A stretch of DNA of 64,000 bases, taken from contig NZ_JQNK01000004.1 in NCBI RefSeq assembly GCF_000745215.1, positions 2,501-66,500 of the forward strand, read 5' to 3'. This stretch comes from Methylosinus sp. PW1 (GTDB lineage Bacteria > Pseudomonadota > Alphaproteobacteria > Rhizobiales > Beijerinckiaceae). Below, piece by piece: positions 1-10,100 of the stretch. Position numbers and translations under genes: made by a program. The notes under the pieces were generated by a model that saw only the letters and a list, made by a program, of their open reading frames with translations, was not told the origin of the DNA and did no database searches. How positions within the stretch are numbered: the first letter of the stretch is position 1; every line of letters starts with the position of its first letter.

Positions 1-59
1 GCTTCTTTCAAAAATTTTCACGAATCTGCCGTCGAACTGAACCACGGTTCACCCCGAAA

Positions 60-375
60 CGGATGAGACAAATCTCGCCGGCCAACGAGTGCGGCGCCCG
101 GCGCTCATCGAAAACGGCTGGCGCGTTCTCTTCGCGAGAACGAGGGATATCGTCCAGAGACTGCAAGTCGCGCGACGCGATCTCACTCTCGAAGCCGCGA
201 TCGACAAGCTCGACAAATGTCATTTGCGGGTCCTCGACGATCTCGCCTACGTCGCCGAGGATCAGGCCGACTGATCGGCGCTCCGCGACAAGGACGCGCC
301 TTATCTCAAGTTCTTCCTCGATCATCGCACATTCATTCGCAGCCAGCGTCCCGAACGTGTCGGCGAAAGCTTGAA
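60..375 (+). pseudogene. Remnant of IstB-type ATPase (IS21 family)
   Basis: Codons from position 89 read LIENGWRVLF, then DIVQRLQVARRDL and LDDLAYVAEDQA. This is the typical Walker B region of IstB-like helper ATPases of IS21 elements. The frame ends in a stop at 272-274, and similarity resumes shifted by one frame to about 375, where the ITANQPF-like segment is badly degraded. The Walker A part, both element ends and istA are absent. This copy is unrelated to the intact IS21 at the right end of the window, whose IstB sequence differs. I judge it a dead fragment. Confidence 0.7.
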
Positions 376-672
376 GCAATCGATGACGGCGAACACGTTG
401 CGCGTGTCGATGACGAGACGGGCGTTGTCGCGAATGAGAGTGTAATCCACGGCGTCATGGTCAGTGGAGATCAAAACGGCATGGTAGCCCGTTAGAGTTT
501 CGGCTGTAATATCCACCGACTTACGCCCGACGAAATCGGCGTGCTCGCGCGTCGGTGGGATGACCGGCACATGGGGATCGGCGTAGCAGCAGGCGCCGCC
601 GCGCTTCTCGATCAGCTCCATGATCTTGAAGGACGGGCTCTCGCGAATATCGGAAACGCTTTTCTTGTAAGC
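376..672 (-). pseudogene. 3' fragment of a UDP-N-acetylglucosamine/mannosamine 6-dehydrogenase-type gene
   Basis: From 672 leftwards the minus strand reads AYKKSVSDIRESPSFKIMEL, then the ADPHVPVIPPTRE and HAVLISTDHDAVDY blocks, ending VIDTRNVF. This is the C-terminal UDP-binding domain of nucleotide-sugar dehydrogenases (WbpA/UgdH family). The NAD-binding and central domains are missing. The 5' break lies exactly at a TA dinucleotide (673-674) where IS630-type sequence begins. The natural C-terminus is replaced after about position 380 by sequence of the opposing istB remnant. About 100 of some 430 residues survive, so it cannot be functional. Confidence 0.8.
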
Positions 673-1111
673 TAGTGGTCTGAGTCATCTAAAGCGAAGG
701 GTATAGGCGCTCCGAGCGCGGCTTTGTCTGCAATACGGCGAGCGAGACATTGCGAGGACAGAACGCCGAGTTCCGACTCGGCCATGTCGAGCCAGCTGCC
801 GTGCTTTGGCGTGTCCTCCATCGCGGCCACGAAGGCGGCGTTGGCGTCGGGAGGAATCACCCATTGCCGCGAAAGATGCGGTTTGAGAATGTTTTTTTGA
901 GCACGCGTCCGATCGTGTTGTCGCTGGCGCGCAGATTTTTTCGTTCACGCGGCGTAGATCGGCGACGAGTCTTTCCAGCGTCTCTTCGACGGGCGCGAGA
1001 GGCGCCGGCGGCTTGGCCTATGGGGGCGGGCTCTATGGAGGCGCGCTGCTCACATAGGCCCCTTCGACAGCTCCGAATAAAGCGGTTGTCGTCCAGCGAC
1101 AGCGGCGACAT
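673..1111 (-). pseudogene. IS630-family transposase remnant
   Basis: Minus-strand reading gives ETLERLVADLRRVNEKI, then in another frame QKNILKPHLSRQWVIPPDAN and AFVAAMED, joined directly to TPKHGSWLDMAESELGVL and CLARRIADKA. These are blocks of IS630-type transposases. An internal deletion between AMED and TPKHG removes much of the DDE catalytic core, and a frameshift separates the 5' part. The left edge abuts the TA at 673-674, which fits the TA target preference of the family. No matching terminal repeat was seen on the other side, so the copy is truncated. Confidence 0.7.
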
Positions 1112-1200
1112 TCTGATTTGCGTCGATCACGTGAGTCTCCGCGACGTCCTTGCGCGACTCCATTCGAGCCAGTCCGAACTTCGCAAGCGGCGCGGAAGAG

Positions 1201-1971
1201 CTAGGCCGTCAGTATGGCGCCGCCGTCGACGACAATATCCTGCATGACGATATGGCTCGCGAGATCCGACGCCAGAAAGGCGATGACATTGGCGATCTCC
1301 TGCGGCGTCGCGATCTTGCCGAGCGGAACGCCGAGCTTGAACGCCTCTGGAAAGCCGACAATGACGCGCTGCTCGGCGTCCGGCGCGCGCCACAGGGAGC
1401 GCTGCATGGGCGTGTCGGTCGAGCCGGGAGAAACGAGATTGCATCGCACTCCGAAGGGCGCCAGCTCCAGCGCGACGCAATGCGTGAGGCTGGCGAGCGC
1501 AGCCTTGGAGGCGCAATAGGCCGCCATCGACAGGCGCGGAACATGCGCCGCATTGGAGCCGACCGTAACCACGGCGCCGGAGCGCTGGCGCTTGAATTGC
1601 GCGATCGTGTTGCGGAGCAGATGAAAGGCCCCCGAGACATTGACGTCGAAAGAGGCGCGCCAGTCCTCGAGACTCACCTCCTCCGTCGCGCCGAGACGCA
1701 GAATTCCCGCCGCGTTGACGAGCACATCCAGCCGCCCCGATTCGTCCAGAAGACGCGCGCAGGCGCGCTCCGCCTGCTCGTGATCGGCGATATCGACGAC
1801 GAGCGTGCGAAAGGGATAGCGCGCTTCTGCGAATGCCTTGTCCAGTCCGACGACATTCGCGCCGAGCGCGACGAATGTCGTCGCGGCGCAAAGGCCGATC
1901 CCCTGCCCCGCGCCCGTCACCCAGACGCGCTTGCCCGTGAAGCTCATCTGCGGACTCTGCGCAGAATTCAT
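1201..1971 (-). CDS. entA: 2,3-dihydro-2,3-dihydroxybenzoate dehydrogenase (EntA-like SDR)
   Basis: This is a 256-residue classical short-chain dehydrogenase. It has an N-terminal NAD-binding motif TGAGQGIG (residues 19-26), NAAG (87-90), the catalytic Ser139 region and YCASK with Tyr152 and Lys156. It should oxidise 2,3-dihydro-2,3-dihydroxybenzoate to 2,3-dihydroxybenzoate in the cytosol, the last step of the DHB branch from chorismate. The SDR fold alone would not fix the substrate, but it is the last gene of the entC-E-B-A run, 28 bp after entB. A second in-frame ATG lies 8 codons downstream (1947) and could be the start. Confidence 0.93.
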   Translation of the reverse strand: MNSAQSPQMSFTGKRVWVTGAGQGIGLCAATTFVALGANVVGLDKAFAEARYPFRTLVVDIADHEQAERACARLLDESGRLDVLVNAAGILRLGATEEVSLEDWRASFDVNVSGAFHLLRNTIAQFKRQRSGAVVTVGSNAAHVPRLSMAAYCASKAALASLTHCVALELAPFGVRCNLVSPGSTDTPMQRSLWRAPDAEQRVIVGFPEAFKLGVPLGKIATPQEIANVIAFLASDLASHIVMQDIVVDGGAILTA

Positions 1972-1999
1972 CTCGACCCTCCTTTCGTGACGAGAATGA

Positions 2000-2869
2000 T
2001 CACGCCGCTGCGAGCTTGCGCTCGATCAGCGCCCACCAGCCGTCGAGCGTCGGATTGTCGGCGAGATCGACGAAGCCGATCTCGACGCCGAGCTTGCGCC
2101 ACTCGGTCACCAGCGTCATGACGCGAATTGAATCGAGCCCGTAGTTGATGAGATTTTCGCTTGGATCGAAAATCTCTCCGTCGAGCGAGATGAGCGTTCG
2201 CACGCGCGCTTCGACTTGCGCGCGCGTCAGGCGCGGCGCCGGCGCGCCGATCAGCGCATCCGCGGCGACGACGACGCCGCAGCGGCCCGCGACATAGCGC
2301 AAGGTCATGTCGTGGTCTTCGGGCGAAAAATCGGCGATGGCGTCGCCGACGACGAAAGTCTCGAAATCGCGCATGAAGGAATCGAGCGCTGTCGTGAGAC
2401 ATCCGATATGCCCATAGACGCCGCAGATCACGAGCTGATCGCGCGCCCACTCTCTCATCATCGCTTCGAGCGGCGTACGCTGGAACGCGCTGTAGCGCCA
2501 TTTGACGAGCACCATGTCGTCGCCTTCGGGCGCCAGCGCCGCGGCTATGTCCTTCAGCTGCGGATGCGCATTCAGCCCAGGCCCCCACATATCGTTCAGC
2601 AGGCCGCGGTCCTTCGGGCTCTGGTCGATCGGCTGCGCCGTGTAGACGACAGGAACGCCGCGCGACTTGCAGAAAGCGCGCAACGCCGCGACATTGGCGA
2701 CGAGCTGCGCGACGAGCGGACTCTCTTCGCCGAAGAAATGCAGGAAATAATCCTGCATGTCGTGAATGAGCAGCACGGCGCGCTCCGGCGCGAAAGTCCA
2801 GCCGACCTTGTTCTTCGGAAAATCCTCGGGCCGCGGCAGCGAATAGGTCGGAAGCCGGGGAATGGCCAT
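2000..2869 (-). CDS. entB: Isochorismatase / aryl carrier protein (EntB)
   Basis: The protein has 289 residues and two domains. The isochorismatase domain (about 1-205) carries the expected triad candidates Asp37 (IHDMQD), Lys123 (VKWRYSAF) and Cys157 (GHIGC), and cleaves isochorismate to 2,3-dihydro-DHB and pyruvate. The C-terminal aryl carrier domain (about 215-289) has the phosphopantetheine serine in GLDS (Ser247), close to Ser245 of E. coli EntB. It would carry DHB to the first condensation domain of the NRPS. I chose the ATG at 2869 because GAGAGGACA lies just upstream; an ATG seven codons earlier (2890) would overlap entE. Confidence 0.96.
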   Translation of the reverse strand: MAIPRLPTYSLPRPEDFPKNKVGWTFAPERAVLLIHDMQDYFLHFFGEESPLVAQLVANVAALRAFCKSRGVPVVYTAQPIDQSPKDRGLLNDMWGPGLNAHPQLKDIAAALAPEGDDMVLVKWRYSAFQRTPLEAMMREWARDQLVICGVYGHIGCLTTALDSFMRDFETFVVGDAIADFSPEDHDMTLRYVAGRCGVVVAADALIGAPAPRLTRAQVEARVRTLISLDGEIFDPSENLINYGLDSIRVMTLVTEWRKLGVEIGFVDLADNPTLDGWWALIERKLAAA

Positions 2870-2889
2870 TGTCGTGTCCTCTCCACGCA

Positions 2890-4506
2890 TCAGGAAGCGG
2901 GTCTGCTCGAGACGAGATCGCGCAAGGCGCGCTTGTCGATCTTGCCGGCGGCCGTGACCGGCAACCGCTCGAGAAATTCGAATCGGTCCGGCAACTTGAA
3001 TTCGGCGACGCCGAGCGCGCGCAAATGCTTGCGCAATGCGAGCGGTCGCACGTCGCCGCGCGCCACGACGCAGGCGCAGCTCTTCTCGCCCATCAGCGCG
3101 TCAGGCGTCGCGACCAGCGCGGCGTCGGCGATTTGGGCGTGGGTCAGCAGCAGAGTCTCGAGCTCCTCGGCCGCGAATTTCTCGCCGCCGCGGTTGATCT
3201 GATCCTTCTTGCGCCCGACGACTTGAATATGTCCCGTCTCCGTCATGCGCACGAGATCGCCGGAGCGATAAAAGCCTTCGGCGTCGAAGGCGCGGGCGTT
3301 CTCCTCGGCGGCGCGATGATAGCCGCGGAACGTATAAGGTCCACGCGTCAGCAATTCGCCGATCTCGCCGGCGCCGACCGGCGCGCCCTGCGCATCGACG
3401 ATCTTCACCTCATCGTCCTCGCACATGGGCCGACCCTGCGTCGCGAAGATCGTCGCCTCGTCATCGTCGAGGCGCGTGTAATTCACCAGCCCTTCGGCCA
3501 TGCCGAACACTTGCTGCAAGCGGCAGCCGAGCGTCGCGGGAATGCGCCGCGCGACCGTTTCGGCGAGCCGCGCGCCGCCGACCTGCAGCAGGCGTAGGCT
3601 CGAAAGGGGCGCCACATCGACCGCGGCCTCCAGCCAGAGCATGGCGATCGGCGGCGCGACGGCGGCGATGTCGACGCCATGTCGACGGATGAGATCGAAG
3701 CAGACGAATGGGCTCGGGTCCGGCGCCAGCACGACCGTTCCGCCCATGTGAAACACGCCGAGCGCGCCCGGCGAGCTGAGCGGAAAATTATGCGGCGCCG
3801 GCAGCGCGCAGAGATAGCGGCTGTTCTCGGTCAGTCCGCAAATCTCCGCGCTGCGGCGCAGGCTGTAATAATAATCGTCATGGGTGCGTGGGATGAGCTT
3901 CGGCGTTCCCGTGCTGCCGCCCGACAATTGCAGAAAGGCGACCTCTTGCGGCGCTGAGCCGCGCAGCTCTCGCGCCGAGACGTCGTAGCGACGCTCGGCG
4001 AAAGGCGCGAGGCTTTCCGCATAAGACGTCTCGCCGAGAATCTGCACGACGCGCAGCGCCGGAATGGCGATCTGCAAGGCTTCGACATAAGCGCCATTGG
4101 CGAACAGCGGATGTCGCGCGCAAGCGATGAGCAGGGCGGGCCGTATCTGCTCGGCATAGGCCGACAGCTCGAGGCGATTGTGGCTGAACAGCGCATTGAC
4201 CGGCGCGACGCCGATTTTCAGCAGAGCGAACAACACCGCGTAGAATTCCGCGACATTGGGGAGCTGCACGAGCGCCGTGTCGCCGGCGCGCAGGCCCTGG
4301 CGCGAGAAGCCTATGGCGAGGCTCGTCGACCAGGCGTCGAGCTCCGCGTAGCTGAAGCGGCGTTCGCCGCAGATGATCGCCGTGGCGTCGGGGGCGATCT
4401 CCAGCCGCTTCGTGAGCAGAGCGGTCAGAGGCTCGCCGCGCCAATAGCCCTTCTCGCGATAGCGGCGCGCGAAATCTTCGGGCCAGGGAGTGAAATCGAC
4501 GCTCAT
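2890..4506 (-). CDS. entE: 2,3-dihydroxybenzoate-AMP ligase (EntE)
   Basis: This is a 538-residue stand-alone adenylation enzyme of the ANL superfamily. It has the phosphate-binding loop SGGSTGTPK (195-203), the aryl-acid segment PAPHNFPLSSPG, the GMAEGLVNYTR region, YRSGD and the C-terminal GRKKDQINRGGEK hinge. It activates DHB with ATP and loads it on the EntB carrier domain. The start at 4506 overlaps the entC stop as ATGA, implying translational coupling. Longer upstream frames only read through entC in another frame. It sits between entC and entB, the usual order of DHB operons. Confidence 0.96.
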   Translation of the reverse strand: MSVDFTPWPEDFARRYREKGYWRGEPLTALLTKRLEIAPDATAIICGERRFSYAELDAWSTSLAIGFSRQGLRAGDTALVQLPNVAEFYAVLFALLKIGVAPVNALFSHNRLELSAYAEQIRPALLIACARHPLFANGAYVEALQIAIPALRVVQILGETSYAESLAPFAERRYDVSARELRGSAPQEVAFLQLSGGSTGTPKLIPRTHDDYYYSLRRSAEICGLTENSRYLCALPAPHNFPLSSPGALGVFHMGGTVVLAPDPSPFVCFDLIRRHGVDIAAVAPPIAMLWLEAAVDVAPLSSLRLLQVGGARLAETVARRIPATLGCRLQQVFGMAEGLVNYTRLDDDEATIFATQGRPMCEDDEVKIVDAQGAPVGAGEIGELLTRGPYTFRGYHRAAEENARAFDAEGFYRSGDLVRMTETGHIQVVGRKKDQINRGGEKFAAEELETLLLTHAQIADAALVATPDALMGEKSCACVVARGDVRPLALRKHLRALGVAEFKLPDRFEFLERLPVTAAGKIDKRALRDLVSSRPAS

Positions 4507-5690
4507 TGCGCGATCTCCCGCTCGACGCCGAAAGCGCGCAGCATGGTGGCGAGCTTGGCTTCGGTTTCCGCCCATTCGGCGCGCGGGTCGGAGGCCTCGA
4601 CGATCCCCGCTCCGGCGAACAGGCGCACGACCATCTCGTTCACCGTGCCGCAACGAATGGCGATCGCCCATTCGCCATCGCCGCTCTCATCGCACCAGCC
4701 GACGATTCCGGCGAAGAAGCCGCGATCGAAAGGCTCCAGCCGCTCGATCAGCATGCGCGCTTGCGCAGTCGGCGACCCACATATGGCCGGCGTCGGATGC
4801 AGCAGGCTCGCGAGCTGCAGCGCGGAGAGACGTCCGTCGGCGAGCTCGCCGGAGATAGCGGTCGAGAGGTGCCACATGGTCGGCGTGTTCATCAGCGCCG
4901 GCTCGTCCGGGATCCGCAGCTCGGCGCATAAGGGCTCGAGCAGACGACGAATTTCGTCGATCACGAGCCTATGCTCGAAATTGTCCTTGCTCGATTGCAG
5001 GAGACGGCGCCCGACGCGCGCATCCTCTTCCGGCTCTGCGATGCGCTTCGCCGAGCCCGCCAGCGGATTGGAGCGGATGGAGCCGCCGATCTTGCGGATC
5101 AGCAGCTCGGGGCTCGCGCCGAGCAGAACGCCGCCGTCGGGCAGCGGCGCGTGGAAATGATAGCCGGCGGGATTCTGCCGCCGCAGAATTTCGAGAATCG
5201 CGACGGCGTCGACGCGCTCGGCGAATTCGATCTCGAGAATGCGCGACAGCACCGCCTTGCGCGCAAGGCCGTCGCGAAAATTGGCGACGGCCTGGGCGAC
5301 GGCCTCCTCGAATCCGCTCTGGCCCGGCACGCTACGATACCAGAGCGCGGGAACGCTGGCCTTCGCCTCCGGCGCGCTCGTCGCCATGCCCGGCGCGCCG
5401 ATGCGATGCGTCTTCGGCGCGAAGAGGAAGGAGGGCTGACGCGAGTCGAAGGGGATCGCGCCGACGACGATCGGATGATCCTGTCCCGCGCGACGCGCTC
5501 TCGCCAGCGCGGCGTCCACCGCCGCCTGCAGAATGCTGTCTGCGCCCCCGCCGCCGACCGCGGGCGTGCGTATTCGCTCGAAAACGCCATAGGCCTCTAT
5601 GGCGAAATGGGGCGAGCTGAACAGAAACGACGGCGTTTCGGCCTGCGCCGAAATCTCTCTGGAAGGCCTTTCTGCGACAATCGCGTCCAT
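4503..5690 (-). CDS. entC: Isochorismate synthase (EntC/DhbC)
   Basis: This 395-residue chorismate-utilising enzyme converts chorismate to isochorismate, the first committed step of DHB synthesis. Diagnostic segments are KAVLSRILEIEF, FHAPLPDGGVLLGASPELL, NPLAGSAKR, the HRLVIDEIR block, LHPTPAICGSP, and GIVGWCDESGDGEWAIAIR followed by LFAGAGIVEASDP near the C-terminus. A clear AAAGGAGC ribosome site precedes the ATG at 5690. A 123-bp gap separates it from the MFS gene, the largest break inside the locus, so an internal promoter is possible there. Confidence 0.95.
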   Translation of the reverse strand: MDAIVAERPSREISAQAETPSFLFSSPHFAIEAYGVFERIRTPAVGGGGADSILQAAVDAALARARRAGQDHPIVVGAIPFDSRQPSFLFAPKTHRIGAPGMATSAPEAKASVPALWYRSVPGQSGFEEAVAQAVANFRDGLARKAVLSRILEIEFAERVDAVAILEILRRQNPAGYHFHAPLPDGGVLLGASPELLIRKIGGSIRSNPLAGSAKRIAEPEEDARVGRRLLQSSKDNFEHRLVIDEIRRLLEPLCAELRIPDEPALMNTPTMWHLSTAISGELADGRLSALQLASLLHPTPAICGSPTAQARMLIERLEPFDRGFFAGIVGWCDESGDGEWAIAIRCGTVNEMVVRLFAGAGIVEASDPRAEWAETEAKLATMLRAFGVEREIAQ

Positions 5691-5813
5691 CGGAGCGCTC
5701 CTTTGTGGACGAATGAAAATCGGTCGAGCGGGACGCGCGCTCCCAGCCGCGGCGGCAGGCGCCGTCGCGTTTGGAAAGAAAGCGGTCCCTCGTTTGGTTC
5801 TGAGCGTTGCGCC

Positions 5814-7145
5814 TCAGCCGGAGGGCGCGAGGCTCTGCTTTTCCTTTTCGATCGCCACGCCTTCGGCGGCGGGTTCGGCCGGCGATCGGCGCAGCGCGCC
5901 GAAGGCCGCCGCCATCGGCAAGAAGGAGAGAAGAGCGGCGAGGCCGAAGACGCCCACCGCCGGCGCGGGTGGAAGTATCCCCCCGAGCAGGCCGAGCAGG
6001 AGCGCGCCGAGCGCGTCGCCAACGATGAATTGCGCGGTCCAGAGTCCGTTGACGCGCCCGCGCAGCCGGTCCGGCGTGTTCTTCTGCACCAGAGTGAATT
6101 GCAGCAGCGAGACGATGGAGCCGAGATAGCCGTAGACGACGAGGACGAGCAGCGCCGGAACCAGTCCGCGGACGGCGCCGAGCGCGGCCAGCGCCGCGAA
6201 TGCGGCGGCGGCGCTGGCGAGCAGAGCGAGGCCCGGACGCGCGAGGCGCGCGACGAAGCCGCTCGTCGTCGCGCCGAGCGTCGCGCCGAGCGGAACGACG
6301 GAATACATGAGCCCCGCATCGGCCGGGCCGTTCCCATAGGCGCTCGCGAGCGCTGGAAACAGCACGCGCGCGCCGCCGGCGAGGCTCGCCAGCGTCCCCA
6401 CCGCGACCACGGCGCCGACGATGCGATTTTCGAGGAGATAGCGCAGGCCCGATAGAAGCGCGCGCGCCGGCGTCTCGGGGCTCGCGCCCGTGGGCGGCAG
6501 CGGCGGCAGGCGCATCAGCGGCGCCAGCGTCAGCAGAACGCCGGCAGCGGCGCAGGCATAGGTCCAGCCGACGCCCGCCGACGTGATGAGCAGGCCGCCG
6601 AGCGCCGGCGCGGCGACGCCGCCGAGCCGCATGGCGATCATATTGAGCGCGCCGGCGGCCGCGAGATTTTCGCGTCCGACGATGGCCGGCGTCGCGGCGA
6701 GCAGCGCCGTCACGCCCAATGCGCTGAAGAAGCCGTCCCAGGCCGCGAGCGCATAGACGACGACGAGCGAGGGCGCGGCCGCGAAGGCGTTGAGCGCGAG
6801 CGCGACGAAGCCGAGGCCGCAGGTTCCGCGCGCGAAGAGGATGAGCCTGCGGCGGTCGTGGCGATCCGCCAGCACCCCTCCGGCGAGGAGCCCGACGAAA
6901 GCCGCGACGCCGCCGAAAGCGACGACGAATCCGGCGGCGGCGGGTGAGCCGGTCAGCTGCAGCGCCTGCACGGGAACCGCGACGGTGAGCAGGCCGAGCG
7001 CGAACAGCGACAGCGTCCGCGCCACGAACACGACGCGGAAATCGCGATTGTCCCGCAACAGGCTGAAATCGGTCAAAATGCGAGCTTGGGTCATGTTGGT
7101 CCGATCGCTGGAGAATCTGCGGACGAAGCGTGCGAGAGCGCTCAT
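5814..7145 (-). CDS. MFS exporter, EntS-like (catechol siderophore export)
   Basis: This is a 443-residue major facilitator protein with about 12 predicted membrane segments. It has the loop-2/3 motif GGVLADRHDRRRLIL and belongs to the EntS-type MFS group (N-terminal SLLRDNRDFRVVFVAR). EntS exports enterobactin from the cytosol to the periplasm. The start at 7145 overlaps the NRPS stop as ATGA and was preferred over an upstream ATG that would overlap the NRPS by about 100 bp. Position between the NRPS and entC supports export of the locus product. Substrate specificity is inferred from context. Confidence 0.87.
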   Translation of the reverse strand: MSALARFVRRFSSDRTNMTQARILTDFSLLRDNRDFRVVFVARTLSLFALGLLTVAVPVQALQLTGSPAAAGFVVAFGGVAAFVGLLAGGVLADRHDRRRLILFARGTCGLGFVALALNAFAAAPSLVVVYALAAWDGFFSALGVTALLAATPAIVGRENLAAAGALNMIAMRLGGVAAPALGGLLITSAGVGWTYACAAAGVLLTLAPLMRLPPLPPTGASPETPARALLSGLRYLLENRIVGAVVAVGTLASLAGGARVLFPALASAYGNGPADAGLMYSVVPLGATLGATTSGFVARLARPGLALLASAAAAFAALAALGAVRGLVPALLVLVVYGYLGSIVSLLQFTLVQKNTPDRLRGRVNGLWTAQFIVGDALGALLLGLLGGILPPAPAVGVFGLAALLSFLPMAAAFGALRRSPAEPAAEGVAIEKEKQSLAPSG

Positions 7146-10100
7146 TCGGGACCTCGCTTCGCGTCGATGGCGACGAGAATCTCGTTCAGCGCAGGGCCGA
7201 GCTCCCGCAGCATGCGCGGCGAGATGATCTCGGTATGCGGACAATCGAAGGCGACGAATTTCAGCGCGCCGACATAGGGCCGCCAGGTCTCCTCGACGTC
7301 CATGCCTTCCGGCAGAGTGCGCAGCGCGACGAAGAGCGTCGCCTCACCCTCATAGCGAGGGGTCTTCGCGGAGGCGAGCAGCCGGACCGAGTCCTCGTAA
7401 TTGGCCATGATGTGGCCGAACATCTCGGCCTTCTCACGCGCGAGCGTCGAATCGAGCGCCTCTTGCGAAGCGTCCATGAACAGCGCCTTCTCGCGCTCGA
7501 TCTCCTCTTCGCCCGCCGCGTCGAGCGGCTTGGTCCAATCCTGGATTTCCGAGGGATAGGTGTCGAGCAGGCCGAGAAAGGCGATCTCCTCCCCTTCGGC
7601 CGAAAGTCGCGCCGCGATCGCCTGCGCCACGACGCCGCCGAGCGAATAGCCGAGCAGCCGATAGGGACCATGCGGCTGATTCTCGCGCAGCGTCGCGAGA
7701 TGCCGATCGCAGACCTCCTCCATATTGCGGCAGGAGGCGATCGGCCCAGAGGGCCGCGGCGATTGCAGCGCGATCACCGGCCAATCGCTGCGCAGATAGC
7801 GCGTCAGCGCGCCGAATTGCCAGGAGAAGCCCGAGGCCGGATGGATGCAGACGAGCGGCGGCCCCTCGCCAGCGCGCAGACGCAGCGTCTCGGCGAAGCC
7901 GGCGCGGCGATCCTCCTCGCGCCGCTCCGCGAATAATTCGCGCGCCAGGCTCTCGACGCTCGGCGCGGCCATCAGCTGGCCGACCGAGACGGAGACCTTC
8001 ATCTCGCGCTGAATATCTGCGGCGAGGCGCATCGCCAGCAGCGAATGTCCGCCGAGCGCGAAGAAATCATCGTCCGCGTCGAGCTGGTCGACGCCGAGCG
8101 CGCGGGCGAAGAGATCGGCGAGCGCCATCTCGACGCCGGGAGTCGGCTTGCGTCCGTGGCGGCGCGGCGCGGCCTCCGGCTCCGGCAGCGCCTTGCGATC
8201 GAGCTTGCCGCTGGCGGAGAGCGGAAATTCCGGCAGGCGCACAATAGCCGTCGGCGTCATATGCGCCGGAAGCCTCTGCGCCACAGCACGGCGCAGCGCC
8301 TCGACGTCGATCTCGGCGCCCGCGACCACATATCCAATGAGCCGCCGTTCATCCGCGCCGACGAGGCCGCCCGCCGCGGAGACTCGCGCGACGACCGCCG
8401 CCTGTTCCACGCCGGGCTGCTCGGCGAGGACGCTCTCGATCTCGCCGAGCTCGATGCGCTGGCCGCGAATCTTGATCTGATCGTCGCTGCGCCCGAGATA
8501 GTCGAGCGCGCCGTCCGGCCGCCGGCGGACGATATCGCCGGTGCGATACATTCGCTCGCCCATGGCCTGCGGATCGGCGACGAAGCGGCTCGCCGTCAGC
8601 GATGGCCGCCGCAGATAGCCCTCGGCGAGCTGGACGCCGGTCAGATAGAGGTCGCCCGCGACGCCGATCGGCGTCTCCCGCAACCAGGCGTCGAGCACGC
8701 GAACGCCCGTGTTCCACACCGGCCGGCCGATGGGAACGCCGGCGGTCTCGAGCGTCTCGAGCGCAGCGCCGAAGGCCGGCTGATAGGTCACGTCCACCGC
8801 CGCCTCGGTCGGACCGTAGAGATTGTGCAGCGGAACGCCGAACAGAGCCCCGAAGTCTTCCGCCAGCTCCCGCGACAGCGCCTCGCCGCTGCAGAAGACG
8901 CGGCGCAGACTCTCCGCCTCGGCGGCGCGCGCGGCGTCGGTCGCCGACACGAAGGCCGCCAGCATGGAGGGAACGAAATGCAGCGTGGTGACACGATGCG
9001 CGCGGATGAGCCGCAAAATCTCCGCCGGATCGCGATGCGCCTCCGGCGGCGCCATGACGAGAGCCGCGCCGGCCATCAGCGGCCAGAAGAATTCCCAGAC
9101 CGAGACGTCGAAGCTCGACGGCGTCTTCTGCAGCACGACGTCGCCCGCGCCGAGGCCATATTCGTGCTGCATCCACAGCAGCCGGTTGACGATGGCGCGA
9201 TGCGAGACGACGACGCCCTTCGGTCGGCCTGTCGAACCAGAGGTGTAGATCACATAGGCCGGATCATCGGGCGTGGCGGGAGAGGCGAAGCACGGTTCGT
9301 CCGCTTCGTCGATCTCGGGCGAGCGGTCGAAGGCGAGCAGCGGCGCGAGCCCCTCGAACCGGCCGCGCGACGCCTCCTCCGTGACGATGAGGCGCGGCGC
9401 TCCGTCCTCGACCATATAGCGCAGACGCTCGTCGGGATAGCTCGTGTCGAGCGGCAGATAGGCGGCGCCGGCCTGCTGCGTCGCCATCAGCGCGATCGCC
9501 AGCCGCGCCGAGCGTGGCAAAGCGATCGCCACGAGATCGCCGCGCCCGACTCCGGCCGCGGCGAGGCGCCGCGCCAATCGCGCGACCTGCCGACGCAGCT
9601 GCGCATAGCTCAGCTCATGATCGGCGTCGATCAGCGCGGGCGCGTGGGGCGTGCGCCGCGCCTGCTCCTCGAGCAAGCCGCAGAGCGTCGTCGCCGGCGT
9701 CTCGACGCCGGTATCATTGACGGCCGCGATCGTCTCCCGCTCGTCCGGCGTCAGCAGATCGAGCGAAGCGAGCGGAGCTTCCGGCGCGTCGACGAGCTGC
9801 TCGAGCAGCCGGACGATGCGGCGGCCGAGACGCTCCGGCTCGACGACGCCCTCGCGATATTCGAGCCGCAGCTCCATCTCCCGGCCCGGCAGCGCCATCA
9901 GCGTCAGCGGATAATGCGAATAGCTGCGATTGCGCGCGCCGACGAGGCGCAGGCCAGCGAAATCCTGCGAATAGAGACCGACGTCCTCTGGATAATTCTC
10001 GACGACGAGCAGAGCGTCGAACAGCGTCGAGGCGCCGGCGAGGCGCTGGATCTCGCCGAGGCCGAGCCCGTCATGCTCCATGAGGGCGATCTGCCGGCTC

